Of a stretch of DNA of 64,000 bases, positions 44,207 to 53,700 are shown piece after piece (positions within the stretch are counted from its first letter, which is position 1; the number at the start of each line of letters is the position of its first letter). The stretch covers positions 1 to 64,000 of the forward strand of contig NZ_JHXZ01000009.1 in NCBI RefSeq assembly GCF_000621565.1, in the 5' to 3' direction. Source of the stretch: Butyrivibrio sp. LB2008 (lineage in GTDB: Bacteria; Bacillota; Clostridia; Lachnospirales; Lachnospiraceae). The notes beneath the pieces are model-generated. The model saw only the letters and a program-made list of their open reading frames with translations. It did not search any database and had not been told where the DNA came from. The translations under genes were made by a program, and so were the position numbers.

Positions 44207-45190
44207 ATGTCTAAATCTAAAGGCAAATATGCTCCGCAAAAAGTCGGAGATAATATGATAATTCCAAGCAAGAAATATGAAGGTTTATTCTTGGTCTCTA
44301 TAATAATAGCGGTAATATATGCTGTCGCGCTCGTAGATTTTTTGAAAGGTTATGATTCGCCAAGAACATTATATTTACTCGAATTATTGGCGGTGTTAAT
44401 TGCTTTTCTGGGCTGGGTATATGAGAAAACAGTGTACGTGATAGCACCTGCTCATATTGAGATTAAGTATGGCCCGTTCCGAAGAAAAATTCAATTAGAT
44501 CAAATATCTTCATATAGTTCAAATACAAGTAATACAGTGTTTCTGTACCTTGTCGGCGGTAAAGAAATATGTATTGAATATAAAAATCTTGATCGCAAAG
44601 CAAAAGGCTATTTTAACGGCATGATAGAAAGGAATAACATCCCGGAAAAAGAGTATTCTGATTGCCACAATTTTAAAATGCATGTAAAAGGCTCTTTTTT
44701 TATCTTGGTTACGTGTATCAGCATACTCATTTTTTTTAACTATGGCATTTTTGGTTTGTTAATCAGCTATACTTATACTATTTGTGAGATGCTACCTGAG
44801 ATAATAGGACTGTTGTTTATGGATGCTCTTTTTCTTTTTTGGGCATTCTCAAGTGCATACACCGTCAAGGTTCACGACAAATGCATAGACATAAAAAACT
44901 TCGGCATACCGGTTAAAAACATAAATGTCGATGATATATCATATTTTAAAACATGCTATGTGACTCGCAGATGCAAACAAGGCGTTTCAAGATTTGAAGA
45001 GCTGACTATCGTTATGAAAAATGAGAAATTGGGTTTTTTATTTCCGACTATCAGCAGTGATTACAGCAACTACGAAACCTTGATCGGATACCTTAAAGCT
45101 AACGTAATTTCTTCTTACAACTCGCAAAAAACCAATTCTCAAAAATCACCAAATAAGAAACAAAAAAAGAAAAACAAGAAGAAAAAATAA
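44207..45190 (+). CDS. PH-like membrane protein paralogue 5
   Basis: 327 residues, closest to paralogue 4 (VGDNMIIPSKKYEGLF, YVIAPAHIEIKYGPFRRKIQLDQISSYSS, VKVHDKCIDIKNFGIPVKNINVDDISYF). Two membrane hairpins and two PH-like modules are kept. The Lys-rich C-terminus (KKQKKKNKKKK) is likely cytoplasmic. It ends the array; the next gene is unrelated. Confidence 0.6.
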   Translation: MSKSKGKYAPQKVGDNMIIPSKKYEGLFLVSIIIAVIYAVALVDFLKGYDSPRTLYLLELLAVLIAFLGWVYEKTVYVIAPAHIEIKYGPFRRKIQLDQISSYSSNTSNTVFLYLVGGKEICIEYKNLDRKAKGYFNGMIERNNIPEKEYSDCHNFKMHVKGSFFILVTCISILIFFNYGIFGLLISYTYTICEMLPEIIGLLFMDALFLFWAFSSAYTVKVHDKCIDIKNFGIPVKNINVDDISYFKTCYVTRRCKQGVSRFEELTIVMKNEKLGFLFPTISSDYSNYETLIGYLKANVISSYNSQKTNSQKSPNKKQKKKNKKKK

Positions 45191-45215
45191 GAAGATAAAG
45201 AAATCGATAGAGAGT

Positions 45216-46022
45216 ATGAAAATCAATAGAAAAGAAATAATAAAAAGTATTATCGGTGAATCTGCTAAAACACATGGCTTTACACTGGAATGGGGGACTC
45301 CGGTAAGAGGCACATGGTATATTCTTTCATTAAAAAGGGAAGGACTGGGGCAACGTATAGATTTTATAGAAGATATTTCCAGACCCGGAGAATTGAAGGT
45401 GAATGGATTTGATAATGCCAGATTTAGATATGAATATGACATCAACGATAAGGAATCGTACAGAAATATAATATGTCAGATAAAAAAGTTTTTGGAGACA
45501 GAAGGATATCAGATTTTAGATAAAAGGCGTTTACTTCCGGTACTACATGAGGATGATTTTGATTATATATCAAAGAACTATTGTGAGCTTTCGGAGCTGT
45601 TTTGCGAAAAAAGCGAGGTTGATATAGATGAAATAAAAATAGTTGATGCAATGGATTTGATCTGCGCTTCTTTTTCTGAGATACAAGGAAAACAATGGGA
45701 TGATATTAAATTTGTTTTTTATGAAATAGTATCATTCTATATTGGAGTTTTGTTGAAAAAAAATAAAAAATTAGAGATTTCTATTGGGCTTTTCAATGAA
45801 GAAAGAACAATTATAGAAATTAGGCGAAAGGATAAAATATATGTAAAGATGCCTTTTGTAGAGGGGTTATTTGGCTTTTGGATAAGTTGTATGCGCATAG
45901 AAGAGATGCAGGGGCAATTGATACAGAATTTAAATTTTTTATTTGAGATTAGCGAACTTAAAGAACATGATATCAAAGTTTTAGATTGGAAAATAGCCAA
46001 TGAAAAACTTGGAAAAGGATAA
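45216..46022 (+). CDS. Hypothetical protein, DUF4304-like N-terminus
   Basis: 268-residue soluble protein. The start MKINRKEIIKSIIGESAKTHGF followed by TWYILSLKREGLGQRIDFIED recalls the DUF4304 family often found in toxin-immunity clusters; this is a weak, by-eye resemblance. The C-terminal half is helical and of unknown family. Very AT-rich codons, unlike the chromosome further right. Starts 26 bp after the paralogue array and is followed closely by the next gene. Confidence 0.5.
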   Translation: MKINRKEIIKSIIGESAKTHGFTLEWGTPVRGTWYILSLKREGLGQRIDFIEDISRPGELKVNGFDNARFRYEYDINDKESYRNIICQIKKFLETEGYQILDKRRLLPVLHEDDFDYISKNYCELSELFCEKSEVDIDEIKIVDAMDLICASFSEIQGKQWDDIKFVFYEIVSFYIGVLLKKNKKLEISIGLFNEERTIIEIRRKDKIYVKMPFVEGLFGFWISCMRIEEMQGQLIQNLNFLFEISELKEHDIKVLDWKIANEKLGKG

Positions 46023-46030
46023 CAACAACT

Positions 46031-46543
46031 ATGGGATTAAGTTTTAAGAACTTACAAATTTATAATCCTAGACATATGATGGAATACGATTTGGAAGAAG
46101 AATATGCCATTATTCATCTTACTGAAAACTGGGATACGATTGTAGAAGATGATATTTTTGTAAGATATGAAAATATAACAAAGGAAGCTGCCATTCTTTC
46201 CGGAAGAATAGATTTACCGGTTATTAGTTTGCAGTATGATGATGATGATTATTTGGCTCTTGATATTTTTCAAAATAGTGTTGAAATAGCTCATTACTAT
46301 GTCGGTATAGATGATGTTCAAATTAAAAATGCGTCAGAAATAATAAAAATACTTCATGTTGAAGATTCTATGGAAATTGTTTTTCGTAAAATGTTAAAAA
46401 ATGTAAAGTATGCCACTGAAGCAGCATTTTTTATTAATCATATTGCTAAAATTCCAGTGTATTCCTATAGCTATAGTGATGAGCCTGATTCCTATAAATT
46501 TTTGGAGCAGTCTGAAGTGTTAGAAAAAATCAATGGTTGTTGA
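46031..46543 (+). CDS. Hypothetical acidic protein, immunity-like context
   Basis: 170-residue acidic protein (many DDDD and EE segments) without signal peptide or membrane helix; AAGGA precedes the ATG. It begins MGLSFKNLQIYNPRHM. Family not recognised. Size, acidity and AT-rich setting resemble orphan immunity genes, but nothing specific proves it. The structured element copy B begins 70 bp after its stop. Confidence 0.45.
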   Translation: MGLSFKNLQIYNPRHMMEYDLEEEYAIIHLTENWDTIVEDDIFVRYENITKEAAILSGRIDLPVISLQYDDDDYLALDIFQNSVEIAHYYVGIDDVQIKNASEIIKILHVEDSMEIVFRKMLKNVKYATEAAFFINHIAKIPVYSYSYSDEPDSYKFLEQSEVLEKINGC

Positions 46544-46612
46544 ATTTAGATGGGCAATAATTGCGGTAAAGTTTGCTGTTGCATTTTACCGGCTTTAAGT
46601 AGGCAGCTCGGC

Positions 46613-46793
46613 CGCAAAGGTATACAGTCGGAAATCCGATGTCTTCGGACGAGCAAGATGATTTCAGAATTTACAAAAGCAGGAACCGCCGACTTCTCTG
46701 AACAACGTGAAAAGAGGCGGTTCCTGCTTTTGTAAATTCATGAAAATCACTGCGCAGCCGTACACATCGGATTTCCGACTGTATACCTTTGCG
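46613..46793. repeat. Structured inverted-repeat element, copy B
   Basis: A 181-nt nested palindrome with the same plan as copy A. Outer arms are 46613-46642 and 46764-46793 (30 bp, perfect). Inner arms are 46667-46690 and 46716-46739 (24 bp, perfect). The loop is 25 nt with TCTGAACAACGTGAAA. The joints are TTCGGACGAG...GATGATTT on the 5' side and TGAAAATCAC..CGCAG.CGTAC on the 3' side. Nine of the 24 inner base pairs differ from copy A, and every one is compensated on the other strand. The outer stem is almost wholly different yet paired. It lies between a plus-strand hypothetical gene and the minus-strand chemoreceptor gene. A GCGCGTCATTAAAGGCAC tail follows. Confidence 0.85.
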
Positions 46794-46817
46794 ACCGCGC
46801 GTCATTAAAGGCACAAA

Positions 46818-48290
46818 CTACAGCTCTGCAATTCTCTGCATCTTGTGAAGCTTGTCGGCCTGATCTGAGATGTCGCCAAGGACTTTTTTGAATGCATTGA
46901 ATCTATCTGCAGCTTCATCAGATGCCCTTGCTCCTTCGTGTGAAAGAGAAGCAACTTCCTGGCTTGTTGCCGAGAGAGTAGAGATACTGTCGTTGATCTC
47001 TGAAGTGGATGCTGCAATTGACTGCATGCCCTCGTCGATGTGAGCGAAACGGTTTATCATTTCGGATACATTGTTGTTGATACTTGTAAAGCTCTCGCCC
47101 ACAGATTCTATCATTTCATTCTGCTTGTCTACTGTTGTGACGGTGTCATCAATACTGAACATCGCCTTCTGAACATCTTCGTTAAGCTCGTTAATGATAT
47201 TAGTGATCTTTGTAGAAGCAGTGTTGGTATCTGCCGCAAGTTCGCGGACATTGTTTGCGACAACCGCAAAACCTTTTCCTGCTTCACCTGCTCTTGCCGC
47301 CTCGATACTTGCATTGAGGGCAAGGAGATTGGTCTGTGTTGAGATTGCCATAATGGAACCAACGATAGACTGAACTTCTTCGACTTTGTTTATAACTGCC
47401 TGTGTTGCGTCAACTGTTATCTGACTTGCTGTTGAAACAGCCTGAGACTTTATCTTGAGTTCTTCGATGACTCTTATACCTTCGTCAATGGCTGTTTGTG
47501 TGCTTTCAGAAGCAGTTGTCATCTGGATTCGATCCTGCTCTGTTGTGGATGTTTTTTCCTGGATGACCTGAACTTTTTCAGCCTGTTTAATAATTGACTG
47601 AGAAGTGCTTTCCATGCTTGTTGCGATATTCTGCATACCTGATTGCTGAGACTCAATAATAGACTGAAGAGCCGTAAGATCCTCCTGTGATGAGTTGAAA
47701 AGATCTGTGATCTTGTTTGCGATTTCAGCCATGTTGCTTCCGACTGCGAGAGCCTCTTCTGCATTCTTGCTTATAACCGAATTGTTTTCATCAATAAATG
47801 TTTTGCTTAGAGAAACAGTTGAAATACATGCAATAAATGCAAGTGCCAAAGTTGCTATTGCGGGAACAAGGACCGGATCAATGGTACCTGTTGTAAAAAC
47901 ACTCTTAATGATGGAAATAATGAAACATATACTTATAAAACTAACTCCGTAACCGCAGAGCTTTACGTTAGAGTAGAGCATGCTGCATATAAGGATAGGA
48001 AGTCCGAATGCGAAATATAAGAGATTGTTTCCTGCAAGAACAAGTGAAATATAGAATATCGTTGCTCCTAAAGTGATGCAGATTGCACCGGCTTTTTCTG
48101 TAGAAAACTTAAAATTACCGATAAATATCATGATCAAACTGACTACGGCACTTGCAAATATGACCGCCTTTCCGATGTCAAATCCTTTAGTCAATAGCGA
48201 CAACAGATTTATTACGATTCCTGTTGCCACTATGATGATACTTACGTAAAAACTGTTTTTGTTTGCGCGACTGTACTGCTTTGCGTCCAT
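46818..48290 (-). CDS. Membrane methyl-accepting chemotaxis protein with six-helix sensor
   Basis: 490 residues. The first 170 contain about six membrane helices and no large external domain, so the signal is sensed in or near the membrane. There is no clear HAMP domain. The long signalling part carries the tip [34 protein letters not shown] near 330. CGGAGGC precedes ATG. It would couple to CheA/CheW in motile cells. It is convergent with the gene at 46031 across structured element B. Confidence 0.88.
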   Translation of the reverse strand: MDAKQYSRANKNSFYVSIIIVATGIVINLLSLLTKGFDIGKAVIFASAVVSLIMIFIGNFKFSTEKAGAICITLGATIFYISLVLAGNNLLYFAFGLPILICSMLYSNVKLCGYGVSFISICFIISIIKSVFTTGTIDPVLVPAIATLALAFIACISTVSLSKTFIDENNSVISKNAEEALAVGSNMAEIANKITDLFNSSQEDLTALQSIIESQQSGMQNIATSMESTSQSIIKQAEKVQVIQEKTSTTEQDRIQMTTASESTQTAIDEGIRVIEELKIKSQAVSTASQITVDATQAVINKVEEVQSIVGSIMAISTQTNLLALNASIEAARAGEAGKGFAVVANNVRELAADTNTASTKITNIINELNEDVQKAMFSIDDTVTTVDKQNEMIESVGESFTSINNNVSEMINRFAHIDEGMQSIAASTSEINDSISTLSATSQEVASLSHEGARASDEAADRFNAFKKVLGDISDQADKLHKMQRIAEL

Positions 48291-48417
48291 GTTATGCCTC
48301 CGAGAATGGATATTAATTTTTAGAACAATGGAAAGATTCTATCACAAAAACGTTACCTTAGCTAGATGAAAACCTGCATTATATCTGGACTAAACAGTTT
48401 TTTTGACTATAGAAATA

Positions 48418-48426
48418 TGATATAAT
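48418..48426 (+). promoter_or_regulatory. Extended -10 promoter of the GT2 gene
   Basis: TGATATAAT is an extended -10 box (TGnTATAAT). It lies 35 bp before the start at 48462; the nearby TTGACT is too close (12 bp) to be its -35. Confidence 0.5.
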
Positions 48427-48461
48427 TAGCAATTAGTAGTATTCGTTTGGAGGATTTAGTT

Positions 48462-49382
48462 ATGCTTTCTGTTATTATTCCCGCATACAACGAAGAGGAA
48501 ATGATCAGCAAAACTTCCGAAACAATTTCAGGAATATTGGATGAAGCAGGGATTGAATTTGAACTGCTTTTTGTTAATGACGGTTCCGCTGACAATACAT
48601 GGAACGTGATAAATGAAGAATCTGCCCGCAATAAAAGAGTTAAGGGTGTTTGCTTTTCAAGAAACTTTGGAAAAGAGTCTGCGGTATTTGCAGGTATTGC
48701 AGAGGCGAGCGGCGATTGCTGCGTAGTTCTTGACTGCGACCTTCAGCATCCGCCGGAAAAGATCGTTGAGATGTACAGGCTCTGGGAACAGGGATATGAG
48801 ATTATTGAAGGCGTCAAGACAAGCAGAGGAAGAGAATCTGCCATGCATAAGTTTGCAGCAAAGAGCTTTTATAATATCATGAGTGATGCGATGGGATTTG
48901 ATATGTCCAGAGCTTCCGATTACAAGCTCCTTGACAGAAAGGCTATGAACGTACTTCTTAATATGAATGAAAAGAATGCCTTTTTCAGAGCGCTTTCATC
49001 ATGGATCGGATTTAAGAGTACGGAAGTGGAATATGATGTCAGAGAAAGAGAGGCGGGTGTATCAAAGTGGAGCACCAAATCTCTTATAAAATATGCGATC
49101 ACTAACATAACATCTTTTACATCGGCACCGCTTCATCTCATTACAATAGCGGGATGGATTGTTGCTCTGCTTGGATTTGGCTTTAGTGTTGAAGCGTTGA
49201 TCAGACACTTTTTCTTACATACCGATAAGCCGGGATTTACTACAGTTATAATCCTGCAGTGCTTTACATCGGCCATGACTATGATGGGACTTGGCATCAT
49301 TGGTGTCTATATATCCAAGATCTACGATGAAGTTAAAGGTCGACCTCGTTACATTATTGATAAAACCACGTATCAAAAATAA
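48462..49382 (+). CDS. Family 2 glycosyltransferase (DPM1/GtrB/ArnC-like)
   Basis: 306 residues from ATG 48462, with TTTGGAGG upstream. GT-A domain: LSVIIPAYNEEEMI at the start, FVNDGSADNTW near 42, the catalytic metal-binding VVLDCDLQHPPEKI near 90, RGRESAMHKFAAKSFYNIM near 122. Two C-terminal membrane helices (about 220-245 and 258-285) match polyprenyl-phosphate sugar transferases such as GtrB and ArnC. It likely loads a sugar on undecaprenyl phosphate for surface decoration. Confidence 0.88.
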   Translation: MLSVIIPAYNEEEMISKTSETISGILDEAGIEFELLFVNDGSADNTWNVINEESARNKRVKGVCFSRNFGKESAVFAGIAEASGDCCVVLDCDLQHPPEKIVEMYRLWEQGYEIIEGVKTSRGRESAMHKFAAKSFYNIMSDAMGFDMSRASDYKLLDRKAMNVLLNMNEKNAFFRALSSWIGFKSTEVEYDVREREAGVSKWSTKSLIKYAITNITSFTSAPLHLITIAGWIVALLGFGFSVEALIRHFFLHTDKPGFTTVIILQCFTSAMTMMGLGIIGVYISKIYDEVKGRPRYIIDKTTYQK

Positions 49383-49473
49383 CGAAATTTTGAAAAAAAC
49401 TTGGTAAAAATCAATTATATAGGGTAAAATGTAATTGGGTGGATTAGGTCATGTGTATGAAAGGAGACAGGCA

Positions 49474-50709
49474 ATGTTAGCTACTTTAATTCCATTGTTC
49501 GATGATAAAATGTCTGTTTGTGCATACTCTGTGTTTGCGCGCAAAGAAAATCACTTTTTGAACCCTGAACTGGAGGGAGGCGCGCGATATGACGGGGCAG
49601 GTACGGTTCATGAACTGGAAGTTGTAAGTAGTATGGGGATGTCAATGTTGTCGGGGGGAAAAGAAGTATTTGTTCCGGTAAATCAGTTTTCTGTATTCGC
49701 AGAAATTTCTCTCCAGTGCACAGTTCCTGCAAATAAAGTGGTTCTCCTTATGGATAACAGTATCACTCCCGAGCCTGATTATATAAAAAGGGTGAAGGAG
49801 CTCAAGATGCAAGGATACAAGCTTGCGATCAGAAAACTTCCTATTTCAAGTTTTGAACCCTACAGAGAAATCCTAAGACAGTGTGATTATATTTTGCTTA
49901 ATCATGCAAAGATCGATATAGAGAAAGCCAAGATATACTTTAGTAAGGTTTATCCCAATATTAAACTGTGTGCGGTAAATGTCGATACTCAGGAGCAGTA
50001 CGATATGCTTACCGGGCACGGCGGATACGATCTTTACGAAGGCAGTTTCTTTAGAATGCCGGTAGTCGAATCCGAGACGGAAGTAAATCCGCTTAAGGCA
50101 AATTACATTGAACTTCTTAATGTTGTAAACGCTCCTGATTTTGATCTTACGGAAGCCGCAGATGTTATCGGCAAGGATCCGGCGCTTGTTATTTCACTTT
50201 TAGAGATAGTAAACAGGATGGCACTTAATTCTGAGATCACATCGATCCGTCACGCAACAGCCATGCTCGGACAGAAAGAGCTGAAGAGATGGATCAATAC
50301 TGCGGTCACAAAAGAGCTTTGTGCAGACAGACCTACTGAGATAACAAGGCTTGTTATGATAAGAGCTAAGTTTGCGGAGAATCTCGCTGAGAGTTTTGAA
50401 CTTGGACTTATGGGGCAGGAACTCTTTATCATGGGACTTTTCTCTGCTATAGATATAATGCTTGGTAAGACCATGGAGGATTCACTTAACATGGTAGTTG
50501 TACCGAAGGATGTAAAACTGGCTCTTTTGAATAATGAGGGTGAGTTCGCACCGGTCCTAAATTTCATTAAGAGATATGAGGATGCAGACTGGACGGAAAT
50601 TTCAAGACTTATGGTACTCGGAAATATGAGCATGACGAAAATTTATGAGGCTTATCTGTCAGCGCTCAGATGGTATAGAGATCTTTTTCCTGCAAAATTA
50701 ACCGGATAA
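49474..50709 (+). CDS. EAL-HDOD protein (YuxH-like)
   Basis: 411 residues from ATG 49474, with AAGGAGA upstream. The N-terminal 200 residues are a degenerate EAL fold without the EAL and DDFG catalytic motifs. The C-terminal half is an HDOD domain (NYIELLNVVNAPDFDLTEAADVIGKDPALVISLLEIVN, SIRHATAMLGQKELKRWI). YuxH-type proteins are signalling adaptors without known enzymatic activity. It starts the signalling cluster that continues with the hybrid kinase, double receiver and GGDEF-EAL genes. Confidence 0.82.
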   Translation: MLATLIPLFDDKMSVCAYSVFARKENHFLNPELEGGARYDGAGTVHELEVVSSMGMSMLSGGKEVFVPVNQFSVFAEISLQCTVPANKVVLLMDNSITPEPDYIKRVKELKMQGYKLAIRKLPISSFEPYREILRQCDYILLNHAKIDIEKAKIYFSKVYPNIKLCAVNVDTQEQYDMLTGHGGYDLYEGSFFRMPVVESETEVNPLKANYIELLNVVNAPDFDLTEAADVIGKDPALVISLLEIVNRMALNSEITSIRHATAMLGQKELKRWINTAVTKELCADRPTEITRLVMIRAKFAENLAESFELGLMGQELFIMGLFSAIDIMLGKTMEDSLNMVVVPKDVKLALLNNEGEFAPVLNFIKRYEDADWTEISRLMVLGNMSMTKIYEAYLSALRWYRDLFPAKLTG

Positions 50710-50734
50710 CAGCTTTGTACAACGGGGTGACTTT

Positions 50735-53700
50735 ATGGTCGGTGCTGAAGTGATAGGCAGTAGTGCCTTCAATTTATCCGCCCTAGTGATCAGCGTTACG
50801 TGCATTGTTTACAAACTGATCATCAGAGGTAAGGTAAAGCTCAAGAATTGGCTTTTCATTGCCTTCATATTGATAATCGCCATAGATTCCTTATCGGGTA
50901 TCGTGGAGCAGTTTCTTGTATACAGTAAGCTTACGTTTGAAACTAAGCTTTTAATTGGTCATGCAAATCTTTTTGTGTATTTTCTTACCCATTTCGCAAT
51001 GGTTCCTGTTTTTGTATATTACATAGTGGTGGAATGCGGAGTCCAGCACAAGTTTACGGGGAAGGTACGCCTATATTTAGGTATACCTTTTATTTTTATG
51101 GAGTTAATGACGATGGTAAATCCGCTGTTTCACATTGTTTTTGAGCTAGACGAAAATCTTCAGTATGTGAGAAAAAGCGGAGTATATATTGCATATGGAA
51201 TATGCGCCTTATACACTGTTTTTTCCATTATCATTTTGTATATTTACTGGGATTGCCTTAATAAACTCAAAAAGATTGCGATTCTGTATTTTTATGTCCT
51301 TGTTCTGATAGGACTTATTGTTCAGATGGTCTTTTCCAAAGTAACATGTGAGCTCATGTGCGAAGCAATCGGCGCAATGGGCATTATGATCATGTTTGAA
51401 GGAGATGACGACAGAAAAGATTTCTCGACTAAAGCTCTCAACAGAAATGCTTTTGTTACTGATATAGGTAATTATTTCAAGTACAACAGACCGTTTAATG
51501 CTATCTGCGTAAAGATACTTAACGGTGATATTCTTCGCAAGATCACAAGTCATGAGAATTATGAAAAGATTCTTTCAAATGTCGCAGGATATCTTGGAAA
51601 TGTTGATAAGAAATTTGAAGTATATCGCGTCGGAATAGAATGTTTCTTTCTTGTATGCCCTGATATCTCCAAGGAGAAAGCACGGGGAATCGCGGATGAG
51701 ATCTATGCCAGATTTGAAAAAAACATAATTATCGAGGGAGGAAACGTACAACTTAAGGCGCTTGTTATTCAGGCAAGTTCACCGGAAAAATTTGAAAATC
51801 TTGATAATCTGCTTCTTTTGGCTGATACGTTCATTGACCTTGACAAGGGAAGACCGATTTATTGCAACGAACTTGATTTTGTAATAAGAAGAGCCGATGT
51901 TGAAAAGGCGGTCAGAAGAGGAATTGAGAGCTCCAGTTTCAGAGTTTTTTACGAACCCATTTATACCAAGGGAGATCTTTCAATCTGTGCAGCGGAAGCG
52001 GTTCTTAAATTCAATGATAAGGAGCTTGGAGAAATAGCCAAAGAAGAGTTTCTGCCTATAGCCAATCAGACGGGAACAATTGAGAAACTTGGCCTTTTTT
52101 TGCTCGAAGAGGTTTTGTATTTTATCGGCGGCGGAATCGTAGAAGAGATGGGGCTTGAGTTTATATGTATCAAGCTGTCTTCGGCGCAGATAATAAAGAC
52201 AGATTTCATCGCTCAGGTAAAAGAGCTGTTTTCGAGATATGATGTAAAACCTGAGAAGCTTGTTTTTGGAATAACGGAGAGTGCGGCTGTTACAGATAAG
52301 AATATCATATATCAGGTTATATCCGATCTTGGCGAGATGGGAATCCGTTTCTACATGGATGAGTATGGAACGAGCTTTTTCGGAATGCAGTCATCGACAT
52401 CTTATCTGTTTGAGGGAATAAAAGTAAACGCGGGTCTTTTGCAGGATTCGGAGTCATCTTCGCAGAGAAGACTGATACTTGAAAACCGTCTTTCTACAAT
52501 GAATCAGACGGGGAAAAAGATTGTCATAGGAGGTGTTCATTCCAAGGAACAGGCGGAGCTTATACAAAATATAAAAGCGGATTACGTCCAGGGAAAATAT
52601 TATTCCAGAGTAGTAAGCAAAAATGATTTTATCGCCATTCTGAAAGCAACGGAAACAGCGAGAATGGAGGAAAGAAGAGCAAAGGCTGCAAATGAGGCAA
52701 AGAGTAATTTCCTTGCCAATATGTCTCATGAGATCAGAACGCCTATAAATGCGGTTCTTGGAATGAATGAAGTTATTCTTCGTGAGTGTACGGATGAGAA
52801 GATTCTTGAGTACTCCAAAAATATTGAGAGTGCGGGAAAGACTCTTTTGTCACTTATAAATGATATCCTTGATTTTTCCAAGATCGAAGCGGGAAATATG
52901 GAGATAAGCGAACGGAACTATGAACTGAGTTCCGTATTAAACGATGCTTATAACATGATCTATTTTAAGGCTGAACAGAAATCTCTCAAACTGATTTTTG
53001 AGGTGGATAAGGACCTGCCGAACAGTCTTTGCGGCGATGAGATGAGACTTAGACAGATCATCGTCAATGTTCTTAACAACGCCGTTAAATATACGATGGA
53101 AGGAAGCGTGACTTTAAAGATAAGAGGAGAAGATATATCTGAGGGTAGAGTTAATCTTTATATAGATATCATTGATACGGGAATCGGTATCAAACAGGAG
53201 GATCTTTCAAATCTTTTTGCCAAGTTTAAGAGACTTGATATGGACAAGAACAGGACCATTGAAGGAAGCGGACTTGGGCTTGCGATCACGAGCAATCTCT
53301 TAAAGCTTATGAACGGTTCGATTGATGTTGAAAGTGAGTACGGTGAAGGCTCGGTATTTAAGATAATTCTTCCGCAGAAGAAAGTCGGAGATACCGTAAT
53401 AGGAGATTTTAGGAGCAGGATTGTTGAACTTAACAAGATACGAAAACGCTATCAGGTCAAGTTTACGGCCAAAGATGCAAATATTCTTGTTGTCGATGAT
53501 ACTCCGGTCAATCATGTGGTAATAAAAGAGCTTCTGAAGAACACATTGATCGGTATCGACAATGCAAGGAGCGGTGAGGAGTGTCTTATAATGCAGCGGG
53601 AAAAAGAGTACGATCTTATTTTCCTTGATTACAGAATGCCAAAGATGGACGGTGTCGAGACACTTCACCGCATGAGGGAAGATGAGGAGAGTAAGAACAG

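Noticed and set aside
48403-48426. TTGACT and TATAAT as a classical promoter of the GT2 gene
   Set aside because: The spacing is only 12 bp; the extended -10 (TGATATAAT) explains the promoter without this -35.
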